Virus record (IMG/VR): IMGVR_UViG_3300042509_002091 | Location: 1-30,087 of that record | Length of the DNA: 30,087 bases | Reading direction: 5' to 3' (one strand) | Source of the DNA: a virus | Shown: positions 8,699 to 14,908 of the stretch, one piece after another | Layout: each line of letters begins with the position of its first letter | How positions within the stretch are numbered: the stretch's first letter is position 1 | Translations under genes and position numbers: made by a program | The notes under the pieces: generated by a model | What the model was told of the DNA's origin: nothing | Database searches by the model: none | Seen by the model: only the letters and a program-made list of their open reading frames with translations

Positions 8699-9007
8699 GA
8701 CACCCTCGTCGCCCCTTCGGGCCGATAGATTATCGCCTTGATTATCAAATCAGGTCGATAGTGATAATCAAACAAACTTGATTGCAACAAGACGAACTCA
8801 AGGGCTGATTGGTCCCCGGATATAGCGCCGGGGGCGCTGGAATTGGATGCCCCATCATGCCCGGCTAGGTGCACCACCGAACAGACGCCCCGTACTCGGG
8901 CGGCGGCTTGACGATCCTGTTTCCCTTGCGGGCGATCCATCAGAGGCCGGGACCATTCTTGAATTGCAGCAGCACAGGCGCATCTTTCGATGCCCTGCGC
9001 TTTAAAG
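8699..9007. other. Region without a clear gene between NusG paralog and late genes
   Basis: An 81-residue minus frame (8695-8940) spans most of it and ends in ATGA shared with the next gene, but its composition looks only partly protein-like. In another minus frame a more protein-like stretch (PVLLQFKNGPGL, a TGA stop, then WIARKGNRIVKPPPEYGASV) suggests a decayed small gene. The AT-rich part at 8724-8790 carries repeated GATTATC/GATAATC sites and looks regulatory. I cannot choose firmly between a real 81-residue gene and a leader region. Confidence 0.3.
8728..8784 (-). promoter_or_regulatory. Cluster of GATTATC/GATAATC sites, possible late promoter or operator
   Basis: An AT-rich island in GC-rich sequence. 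GATTATC occurs at 8728-8734 and at 8740-8746, the latter inside the odd palindrome TTGATTATCAA (8738-8748). The inverted form GATAATC is at 8763-8769, and a partial TTGATTG is at 8778-8784. Repeats in both orientations next to the start of the packaging genes suggest a protein-binding site or promoter for leftward late transcription. No consensus -35/-10 pair is clear. Confidence 0.35.
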
Positions 9008-9688
9008 CTAAGCCGGTGCGCGGCTGTGCCGACTGGCTACCCGCTCAACCTGTTCGATCTCAAATTCCGTGGGTACGGACTGACCGAACAAGCTCAAGAA
9101 TACGCCGATCCGGTCCGGCCTGTCAACCTTGTGGATAAGAGCTTCCACACCCGCGAATGGCCCAACTGTCGGCCTGACCACATCGCCAACCTTGTACGGG
9201 TTCGTCTGCTCAACCTTGAACGGCCCCGCGTTCCGGAATGGCGCTATCTGGCTATCAGGGACGACCGTAGGCAGGCCGTCTTCGGAAACCGACACAATGC
9301 CGAGTATTCCGTCTTCGCCCATCAGCGCCCGCCACAGACGCCCACACATGGCAAGGCGGACGAAGATGTAGCCGGGGAAGTACGCCCGCTCGATGGACTT
9401 GAATTGCAGCTTTCCCCTGGTACGCCCGCGACCGTTCCGGATGGCAAAGGTCAGCTTTTCGATGGGCGTAAACGCCTCGTACTTGTGGGCTATCAGCTTT
9501 TCGACCATCGCCTTTTCGTTTCTAGGCATGGTCTGGACAGCGTACCAGCCCTCCTTGCCTATCCAGCCATCTTGCCCGCTCCCTTGCGATAGAAATAGCC
9601 CACGAGCGCCCTTGCGTGCTTTGGCAAGGCGCTCGACATAATCGGGAAGCTCATACTCTACGCGGTGGCCGAGGCCGGTTGGAGTCAA
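9008..9688 (-). CDS. NusG-family transcription factor (phage paralog, likely antiterminator)
   Basis: A 226-residue protein with both NusG domains. The NGN domain spans about residues 46-132 (GWYAVQTMPRNEKAMVEKL, YFPGYIFVRL, then WRALMGEDGILGIV). A KOW-type SH3 domain lies at about 163-215 (YKVGDVVRPTVGPFAGVEAL, ending FEIEQVERV). The first 45 residues are an extra basic, mostly helical extension. The start is a TTG at 9688 overlapping the previous stop (TTGA), with GGAG 8 bases ahead. NusG paralogs such as RfaH and LoaP bind RNA polymerase and let it read through terminators of chosen operons. Its place, last in the early leftward operon and just ahead of the late genes, is where lambda has Q, so I infer control of late transcription. 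Confidence 0.88.
   Translation of the reverse strand: MTPTGLGHRVEYELPDYVERLAKARKGARGLFLSQGSGQDGWIGKEGWYAVQTMPRNEKAMVEKLIAHKYEAFTPIEKLTFAIRNGRGRTRGKLQFKSIERAYFPGYIFVRLAMCGRLWRALMGEDGILGIVSVSEDGLPTVVPDSQIAPFRNAGPFKVEQTNPYKVGDVVRPTVGPFAGVEALIHKVDRPDRIGVFLSLFGQSVPTEFEIEQVERVASRHSRAPA
9130..9138 (-). promoter_or_regulatory. Perfect DnaA box inside the NusG-paralog gene
   Basis: TTATCCACA on the minus strand, an exact match to the DnaA-box consensus. It codes for part of LIHKV in the KOW domain, so it may be chance. It is one of two exact boxes seen in the window; the other is at 11877-11885 in the same orientation. Confidence 0.4.
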
Positions 9689-9948
9689 GCGGATGGCTCC
9701 TTTGGGAGAATGTCTGCGATATCTCGTATGCAGGCATGGGCAGCATCTACACCTGCCGCCGCTTGATGGTCGCCGCCGTTATTGGCCTCGTCCCAGTCCT
9801 CATAAACAGCACTGCACTTATGCATTGCAGCCTTTAGAGCGTCACGCTGGATAGCGCGGATGAAGCCAGCCACCCCGCCGTATTGTTCGATTAGCTGCGG
9901 GATTTCCGTTTGCTCAAATTCCGCGTGCCATTCCTCTGCGCTTTTCAT
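9685..9948 (-). CDS. Small hypothetical phage protein
   Basis: An 87-residue, acidic, mostly helical protein (KSAEEWHAEFEQTEIPQLIEQ, then FIRAIQRDALKAAMHKCSAVYEDWDEA). Its ATG overlaps the methyltransferase stop and its own stop overlaps the TTG of the NusG paralog, so it is translated between them. Short proteins with an MKSAEEW start are common in phage replication operons, but I know no assigned function. The tight coupling to the NusG paralog is the only hint of a role. Confidence 0.6.
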   Translation of the reverse strand: MKSAEEWHAEFEQTEIPQLIEQYGGVAGFIRAIQRDALKAAMHKCSAVYEDWDEANNGGDHQAAAGVDAAHACIRDIADILPKEPSA

Positions 9949-10622
9949 ATCAAGCTCTCCTGCTTTGGCTTCGGTTGCGGGGCGGGGATGAATAGGTCAG
10001 GCCGCTTTAAGGCGTCCTCTATGCGGCGGCAGGCTATGTCGAAGTATTTCGGCTCGCGCTCGATGCCGATGAACTTGCGACCGAGTTTGACAGCGGCGAG
10101 GCCAGTGCTGGCCGATCCCATAAACGGGTCCAGCACAGTTCCGACGTCGACGGGCAAATGGCCAATAACCCATTCCATGACCGCAAGCGGCTTTTGCGTC
10201 GGGTGAAATTTGCCGCGATAGTCGCCCCGAGCCAGAGGGTCATAAACCAGAGTGCGGGCGTTCATGTTCATGCTGCACCACGCTAACTCGCACTCAGCAT
10301 AGGACCGATTCTTGAACCCCGCTCCCTTGTCCCAAACCAAAAAGCCCCTCGATGGCGGCAGATCAAAATAGTTGCCGCCAAAGATAATTTGATGCCTGCA
10401 TCGTTCACGTATCAGGGCTATATGCGCATGGCCGATTGGTTCATTATCCCAATTGAGCTTCTCAAAATCGTTTGCACCCTTGTAGCCCACGTTGCCGCCG
10501 TCCATCCCAATCCCATACGGCGGATCGGTCACGCAGGCATCGAACTCCCCAAGCGTAGGGAGGATTTCGAGCATGTCGCCCATCCAGCACTCGACCCCAT
10601 CGGCTAGAATTTCCCGCCTCAT
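9945..10622 (-). CDS. DNA adenine-N6 methyltransferase (beta-type motif order)
   Basis: About 225 residues when started at the ATG at 10622, which has GAGG 5 bases ahead and overlaps the preceding stop (ATGA). A longer upstream frame exists but is less likely. Motif IV is DPPYGIG (residues 33-39) and the AdoMet-binding motif I, DPFMGSASTGLAA, comes later (about residue 170); this order is that of beta-class N6-adenine or N4-cytosine enzymes. A GKFHPTQKP segment is also typical. No restriction gene is nearby, so it is an orphan enzyme, probably used to protect phage DNA or to mark control or replication sites. The target sequence cannot be read here. Confidence 0.85.
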   Translation of the reverse strand: MRREILADGVECWMGDMLEILPTLGEFDACVTDPPYGIGMDGGNVGYKGANDFEKLNWDNEPIGHAHIALIRERCRHQIIFGGNYFDLPPSRGFLVWDKGAGFKNRSYAECELAWCSMNMNARTLVYDPLARGDYRGKFHPTQKPLAVMEWVIGHLPVDVGTVLDPFMGSASTGLAAVKLGRKFIGIEREPKYFDIACRRIEDALKRPDLFIPAPQPKPKQESLI

Positions 10623-10792
10623 GCCTGCCTCGCGCAAATGAACTCGCCCAATGCACTCCACCGCCCATGCACAGGGCCAAGCGGCCACAGTTTGAACCCG
10701 CACCACCAGACCTGACAGAACAAGCCGTGCTTACCCTTCTCAAACTTGCCCGCCTCATGCAGCGGTATGTAGCGGATGAAGTCGCGGTTCAT
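10619..10792 (-). CDS. 57-residue Trp/Cys-rich small protein
   Basis: A small frame starting MNRDFIRYIPLHEAGKFEKG. Its ATG (10792) overlaps the stop of the replication protein (ATGA) and its TGA overlaps the methyltransferase start (ATGA), so it fits the operon exactly. The middle has CQVWWCGFKLWPLG, rich in Trp and Cys, which could be a small folded or zinc-associated motif. I do not recognise it. The perfect fit between its neighbours is the main support for its being real. Confidence 0.5.
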   Translation of the reverse strand: MNRDFIRYIPLHEAGKFEKGKHGLFCQVWWCGFKLWPLGPVHGRWSALGEFICARQA

Positions 10793-11499
10793 GCTGCACC
10801 TAGTTGCTGTTCTGGCGGAAACTCGCTCGGAAATACCCATCCGTCCGCCTTGTGGTCTTTCGAGAACGTGGTCGGCAGCGTCTTGCCCCGATACACCTGC
10901 CAAGCGTGCCAAGCCTCCGTGTCCTTCGCCACGAACACCTGACCGGGGCGCTCAATCGGACCAGGGGGCAGGTTTGACGCCGAAGTGATCGACGCAGGCT
11001 GGTCTAGCCACCGATCCTGATTGAGCCACGTCGATGGGTTGCACCACGCCCGGTCATCCGGCTTTCCGGCGATGTACCGCCGCAGGCCGTCCAGCATCGG
11101 GGCCAACTCCGACCGCTTCCGAGCGCGTTCGAACGCTTTCAGCGCATCCGCCTTGCCGACCTTGTGCGGATAGGCTGGCCAAAACTGATTTTCGAATTCG
11201 AGAGCGAGCGAAGCGCGTTCACGCGCGTTTTTTTCGGGGGGAGGGTTTGGGGGATTATAGGGGGGGGTGTGGGGGGGGGAAAAAGGGGGAAGGGAGGGGG
11301 GTGCTTTTTCTGCGGAATCTGCGGAATTCTGCGGAATGTTATTGCGCTTACGTTCCCTGTCAGCAGCGCGACGGCGTTCTGCCTGCTCGTCCTTAATGAC
11401 AACAGCATCGCGCTTCGCAAGTGCCTCCGCAACGCGACCAACCAATTCAGGGTCAGTCCCGGCGCGAACGAGGTCTGCTATCAGGGAAGCAACGCTCAT
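10789..11499 (-). CDS. O-like phage replication protein
   Basis: A 236-residue protein in three parts. The N-terminus (1-60) is helical and ends in a basic run (AERRRAADRERKRN). Residues of about 65-95 are a proline-rich linker (LPPFSPPHTPPYNPPNPPP). The C-terminal half has FWPAYPHKVGKADALKAFERARK, GLRRYIAGKP and WCNPSTWLNQDRWLD, a domain I know from replication proteins of alphaproteobacterial phages. A second short motif, EAWHAWQVYRGKTLPTTF followed by GWVFPSEFPP, ends the protein. I infer an origin-binding or helicase-loading role by position and resemblance. No DnaB-like helicase or primase is present, so the host replisome is probably recruited. Confidence 0.6.
   Translation of the reverse strand: MSVASLIADLVRAGTDPELVGRVAEALAKRDAVVIKDEQAERRRAADRERKRNNIPQNSADSAEKAPPSLPPFSPPHTPPYNPPNPPPEKNARERASLALEFENQFWPAYPHKVGKADALKAFERARKRSELAPMLDGLRRYIAGKPDDRAWCNPSTWLNQDRWLDQPASITSASNLPPGPIERPGQVFVAKDTEAWHAWQVYRGKTLPTTFSKDHKADGWVFPSEFPPEQQLGAA
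11236..11301 (+). other. Tract of G-runs with quadruplex potential
   Basis: Eight runs of G (lengths 6, 3, 5, 8, 9, 5, 3 and 6) separated by short A/T-containing spacers on the plus strand, that is, C-runs on the coding strand. It encodes the proline-rich linker of the replication protein. The density of runs far exceeds what proline codons require. It could form G-quadruplexes or act as a purine tract at an origin. Confidence 0.5.
11310..11337. repeat. Three 9-bp direct repeats (iteron-like)
   Basis: CTGCGGAAT occurs at 11310-11318, 11319-11327 and 11329-11337. The third copy is shifted by one base relative to the codon frame, so the repetition is at DNA level rather than a protein repeat. 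It lies next to the G-tract within the replication gene, a place that would suit an origin, as the iterons of lambda lie within gene O. Confidence 0.4.
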
Positions 11500-12011
11500 T
11501 CAGTTGCTTCCTTCGCCTTGCGGTCACGCATCTTGTGGTAGGCGTGCACTAAAGATGAGTGGTCCCGGTTCATAATCTTCCCCATTTGCGGGAAGCTCAG
11601 CATGGTTTCGTTCTTGATCCGCCAGACGCATTGGTGGCGGGCTTCGACAATGTTATTGTTCCGGCGAATGGACAGAATGTCTTTGACTGTAACCTGATAT
11701 TCTTCCGCGACTTCGGCTATAATGTCGCGAGCGGTCTTGCGCTTCTTGCCATGTGGCGGCCAGTCTTGGCCTTGTTCGTCATCAGATGGTCGAAGCAAAT
11801 CAGTCATAGCTAAATTTATAACATCGCGAGGCCCCTGAAAACGCTGTGGCGCAACTACTTCTTGTTTCTCCAAACGTGTGGATAACTTGTTCATGTACGA
11901 GGCGCGCTTGCGTGCTTCTATCTCTCGCGCCCTGCGCAGTATCGAATCCACATCGCCTATCTCGGCTGCTGTTGGCTTGAGGGCGTTTACCCGTGTGGCG
12001 AGCGTACTCAT
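11496..12011 (-). CDS. Stand-alone DnaA domain IV (DnaA-box binding) protein
   Basis: A 171-residue protein without any AAA+ ATPase domain. Residues of about 94-165 match DnaA domain IV: ARDIIAEVAEEYQVTVKDIL, then RRNNNIVEARHQCVWRIK, FPQMGKIMNRDHSSLVHAY. The RDHSS segment aligns with the DnaA signature RDHTT/RDHST that contacts the DnaA box. The N-terminal 90 residues are charged and contain no known domain. Overlaps with both neighbouring genes (ATGA) place it in the replication operon. I infer that it binds DnaA boxes to help start phage replication or to compete with host DnaA. A perfect DnaA box lies within its own gene. Confidence 0.82.
   Translation of the reverse strand: MSTLATRVNALKPTAAEIGDVDSILRRAREIEARKRASYMNKLSTRLEKQEVVAPQRFQGPRDVINLAMTDLLRPSDDEQGQDWPPHGKKRKTARDIIAEVAEEYQVTVKDILSIRRNNNIVEARHQCVWRIKNETMLSFPQMGKIMNRDHSSLVHAYHKMRDRKAKEATE
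11877..11885 (-). promoter_or_regulatory. Perfect DnaA box inside the DnaA-domain gene
   Basis: TTATCCACA on the minus strand, spanning codons for the KLST part of NKLSTR. It exactly matches the DnaA-box consensus and sits inside the gene for a DnaA domain IV protein, about 540 bp from the CTGCGGAAT repeats. It is a candidate binding site for that protein or for host DnaA. Confidence 0.5.
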
Positions 12012-12397
12012 GGATGCAAAACCTCCGTTACTTGGACACCGTAGTAGAGTTCGAACGCCTTCTTGCGGAGGCGATAAGCAGGGTCTTTGCGCGTGCCCGA
12101 CGACTTCACATCTTCAAATACTTGTTGGCCTGTAGCAGTCACGTATTCAGCGTCAGGCGTGTATTTCGTGTAGAAGCCGCCGTTAATCTCAATGGGGTAA
12201 CTTTTCTTGCGGGTTAGCTGGCTAATCAGCCCCGCCATTTGCTTGATCCGCAAGTTCTGCCAGCGCAGCATTTCCCGCTTACTGTCAAACGTCTCACCGT
12301 CCAATGTGCGGTCAGCCTTCGGCGCGCGTGGATAGCGGCCTTTCTTGGCAGGCTTTGCTTGTTCTAGGTATTGCGCGGGCGTCATGTGTTCTGTCAT
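12008..12397 (-). CDS. DUF1064 nuclease (PD-(D/E)XK fold)
   Basis: A 129-residue protein. It has DSKREMLRWQNLRIKQMAGLI (the F-x-SK-E-type N-terminal helix), then YTPDAEYVTATGQQVFEDVKS with the Asp and the E-x-K pair of a PD-(D/E)XK nuclease, and RLRKKAFELYYGVQVTEV. This is the DUF1064 pattern, a family found in phage replication modules and thought to act on branched or recombination DNA, similar in place to Holliday-junction resolvases. It overlaps the ParB gene start side and the DnaA-domain gene. The catalytic role is inferred from the motif only. Confidence 0.78.
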   Translation of the reverse strand: MTEHMTPAQYLEQAKPAKKGRYPRAPKADRTLDGETFDSKREMLRWQNLRIKQMAGLISQLTRKKSYPIEINGGFYTKYTPDAEYVTATGQQVFEDVKSSGTRKDPAYRLRKKAFELYYGVQVTEVLHP

Positions 12398-13185
12398 GGC
12401 TGCGCAATCCTCCGCATCGCAGCGATGACTTCCTTTGGCTTCGTGCCCTCAAGCCATGAAATGATGGTCGGCATTTCGGAGAGGTCAGTGCGCGCCATAA
12501 TCCAATTGGCGAAGTCCTCCGCAGCCGTCAGCTTGATTACCGCGTCAGTGTCGCGGTTCAGGGCCTCCGCCTCTTTGCGGGCCTTCTCTGCCTCACGGCG
12601 GGCATGTTCAGCGCGAAGGAACGCAACGTCATCCGGGGCGCGACGAGCGGCCTCTAACACCGCCTGATTATCATCAAGGCCGGTCTCTTTCGCCGCCGCC
12701 TTTGCTTCGTCAGAGAGCTTATCAACTGTAACAGCGCGCCGCACTGTTCGTTCTGGCAAGTTCAATTCACGAGCAGCGTGAGACGCATCGCCGGGCCTGC
12801 CCGCCCGAGTTTCGGCCAAGTTGGCCGAAAGTCTTACCCATTCCGCAATGTGTTCCGACCGTTGCAAGGCTGTAAGTTCCGCCCGATGCAGGTTTTCCGA
12901 TATCTCCCACATGCGGGCTTCGTCGTCGCTTTCGTGGTCAACGACAAAGCATTCGATCTGCTGCCAGCCGATGGCCTTTGCGGCTTCCAGCCTGTGTAGG
13001 CCGGAAACCAGCATTGGTTCGCTGATAGCATCCGCATCCATCATGCGAACGGTTATCGGAGTGCGCAGACCGATTTTCTCAATCGACGCCCGCAACGAAG
13101 CAACCGCTTCCGGGTTTACTTGTCTGAGGCGGTCCCCAAGTTGAATAGCGTCAACGTCAATAAGTTCGGTCTTGCGCGCAAGCAT
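12394..13185 (-). CDS. ParB-family DNA-binding protein
   Basis: A 263-residue protein. The ParB N-terminal domain shows LGDRLRQVNPEAVASLRASI, LRTPITVR and the box SGLHRLEAAKAIGW (residues 61-74), with ISENLHRAELTALQRSEHI following. An HTH comes next (HAARELNLPERTVRRAV), and a long charged helix (about 175-215) leads to a C-terminal segment with NWIMARTDLSEMPTIISWL. Plasmid and phage ParB proteins bind centromere-like sites, and many such phage proteins are regulators instead. No ParA gene is in the window, so partition is not supported. The neighbouring gene encodes a second ParB-like fold. Confidence 0.82.
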   Translation of the reverse strand: MLARKTELIDVDAIQLGDRLRQVNPEAVASLRASIEKIGLRTPITVRMMDADAISEPMLVSGLHRLEAAKAIGWQQIECFVVDHESDDEARMWEISENLHRAELTALQRSEHIAEWVRLSANLAETRAGRPGDASHAARELNLPERTVRRAVTVDKLSDEAKAAAKETGLDDNQAVLEAARRAPDDVAFLRAEHARREAEKARKEAEALNRDTDAVIKLTAAEDFANWIMARTDLSEMPTIISWLEGTKPKEVIAAMRRIAQP

Positions 13186-13188
13186 CTA

Positions 13189-14307
13189 TCAGCCCTCCAC
13201 GGATGGCCAAGACTTCGGCACGGGAAGGGATCGCGTGACAGGCACGTCTTTGCGCCAGGCGTTCCAATGCGCAAGGATCAAGCCGCAGCGCTCATGTGCG
13301 CCGAGGCGCTGGTCTGAAATGACCATCAGGCGAGCGCGCAAGGCGAGTATGGGGCTGGTGCGCTTGAGGCCGACACCATCAGACAAGCGCGCAAAGAACG
13401 TCTCAGCCATCGCCGGATTGGCGCGGTTGCAGAGCATGAACGCCACGCCCCACGCTGGCACGCCAGCATAACGAGATACACCGTCCTTGCTTGCGCAAGC
13501 CACGCCTGCCCGGCTCGCGGCCTCGTCCATGTCCTTCGCGTTCTTCCGGTAAACGTCCAGAAGATAGGTCTTGGTCTGCCCAGGTATCTTGCGCGCATAG
13601 ACGCCGCGATTGAATGTGTCATAGAGGCGCGAGATAGATGCAACGTGGTTGTAATTCTTGACGCCACGCATTCCGAGAAAATCGCCGGTCGTGCGGGGCA
13701 TTCCCATGTCCACGGTGTAGCGAGTGTCGCGATCCACGCCGAACACGATCATCGTAGAGATTGGCTGACCTGCCTCGATAACAGCCCATAGCCGGTGCTG
13801 GCCATCGTTCAGCGAACCGTCCTTGGCAACGATGATTGTCTCGCCGTTGACCTTCCAGCGACCGCCCTTGATATCGCCTGCAATCTCCTGAACCTTGGCA
13901 TCGTACACGCGGCGATTGTCGGGATTGTAGTCGAGTATATGGCGGGCGATAGATGGCGTGATTGTCGCCACTTCGGAGAACGCGCCGGAATTGCCACGCC
14001 CTACACGTTGGGCGAACCAAGACAATTCCCTGTTTTCGCCAAACGTCTTTTCGACCGTTTCGCTTGCAGTCTTCACGTTGTTACGGAACTTATCAAGCAG
14101 CATGTTATCGTCCTCGATGATGCGCGGTTTCGTAGCCGAAGGGTTCCGGCCAATGTGAAAGCCGCCACACACCGCGCAATAATATGTGGATGGCTTTCCC
14201 TGAGACGCCCGATTGAGCAGGCTTATCGCTGCCTGAACCGCCGCTGCGTTGTTTGCGTATTGACGCTTGCCACTGCATCCGCTGATGCGCTCACTTCGGT
14301 TTTGCAT
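13189..14307 (-). CDS. ParB/Srx-like protein with fused Cys-His N-terminal domain
   Basis: A 372-residue protein. Residues 1-55 hold a small Cys/His motif (CSGKRQY, then YYCAVCGGFHIG), a style usually seen as a separate small phage protein. The main part, from about residue 69, contains the ParB-like nuclease pattern: NPDNRRVYDAKVQEIAGDI, GRWKVNGETIIVAKDGSLND and GQHRLWAVIEAG, followed by DRDTRYTVDMGMPRTTGDFL. An internal ATG at 14103 has GAGG 8 bases ahead and could start a shorter form of only the ParB-like part. I know this domain from many phages but not its reaction; binding and an NTP- or nuclease-type activity have been proposed for relatives. Confidence 0.72.
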   Translation of the reverse strand: MQNRSERISGCSGKRQYANNAAAVQAAISLLNRASQGKPSTYYCAVCGGFHIGRNPSATKPRIIEDDNMLLDKFRNNVKTASETVEKTFGENRELSWFAQRVGRGNSGAFSEVATITPSIARHILDYNPDNRRVYDAKVQEIAGDIKGGRWKVNGETIIVAKDGSLNDGQHRLWAVIEAGQPISTMIVFGVDRDTRYTVDMGMPRTTGDFLGMRGVKNYNHVASISRLYDTFNRGVYARKIPGQTKTYLLDVYRKNAKDMDEAASRAGVACASKDGVSRYAGVPAWGVAFMLCNRANPAMAETFFARLSDGVGLKRTSPILALRARLMVISDQRLGAHERCGLILAHWNAWRKDVPVTRSLPVPKSWPSVEG

Positions 14308-14312
14308 CGGAA

Positions 14313-14684
14313 CTAATCCTCTCGGACAGGTCTACGATCCACCACGCTAATCGCCTCAATTGTCGGGCGATAAAATTCTTCGTCCGTCGCCAGTAGTAGG
14401 TTTTCAAGTCGCGCAATCCTTTCACGTAGTTGCGCCACTTCATTTGTCGCCTCGTGTTCTTCTTGTGCGAGCTTTGCGGCCCGCCTCAGTTGTTTCATTT
14501 CATCAGCGTCAACGACCGTCCGATCCTCCTGATACCAAACGGCTTTTATGTGCCGATAGGACCAAGGGAGCTTGCGGGACAAGGCTTGTAAGGCACGTTT
14601 ACCGCCATACGGCGAAGCCATTGACCGCAAGATACTGGACGCTTCAACTAACGCTGCACTCACGTTGGACACCTTTTCCGACAT
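14313..14684 (-). CDS. Coiled-coil hypothetical protein
   Basis: A 123-residue protein with a short N-terminal helix pair (VSAALVEASSILRSMASPY, then QALSRKLPWSYRHIKAVWYQE) that looks like a DNA-binding unit, and a long coiled coil at about 60-105 (KQLRRAAKLAQEE, VAQLRERIARLENLL). The ATG at 14684 follows GAGGAG. The arrangement recalls small regulators that dimerise by a coiled coil, but I do not recognise a family. A CATGTT/AACATG inverted repeat just upstream could be its own binding site. Confidence 0.55.
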   Translation of the reverse strand: MSEKVSNVSAALVEASSILRSMASPYGGKRALQALSRKLPWSYRHIKAVWYQEDRTVVDADEMKQLRRAAKLAQEEHEATNEVAQLRERIARLENLLLATDEEFYRPTIEAISVVDRRPVRED

Positions 14685-14697
14685 AGCGGACGCTCCT

Positions 14698-14717
14698 CAT
14701 GTTTTAGTCACAACATG
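14698..14717. promoter_or_regulatory. Inverted repeat CATGTT / AACATG
   Basis: Six-base arms at 14698-14703 and 14712-14717 with an 8-base spacer, just upstream of the coiled-coil gene on the minus strand. It could be an operator for this gene or a leader hairpin. Confidence 0.3.
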
Positions 14718-14800
14718 AAAAGCAGGAACACACACAAGCAGAAACGAACGATATCTCTTGGAGATCAGGCCAGAGCTATCGTTGACAGATTGAAGATGAC

Positions 14801-14835
14801 GCGGACGGCGGCAGGGGAGGACCACCGCCGTCCGC
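14801..14835. terminator. Perfect 11-bp hairpin in the leftward operon
   Basis: Arms GCGGACGGCGG (14801-14811) and CCGCCGTCCGC (14825-14835) pair perfectly around a 13-base loop. It lies in the 224-bp gap after the DUF551 gene on the minus strand. No U-run follows in the leftward direction, so it is not a classic intrinsic terminator. It may be an attenuator, a pause site or a binding structure, in about the place where lambda has tR1. The rest of the gap (14685-14908) shows no gene I can support. Confidence 0.4.
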
Positions 14836-14908
14836 AGGCTGGCGCGCGGGAGGGAGTGCAGGCCAGCAAAGAGGGTGAAGGGAATGACGGGAGGACAGGG
14901 CCACCATG

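Noticed and set aside
11281-11340. CRISPR-like array from the CTGCGGAAT repeats
   Set aside because: The repeats are 9 bp, adjacent and lack spacers, with no Cas gene nearby.
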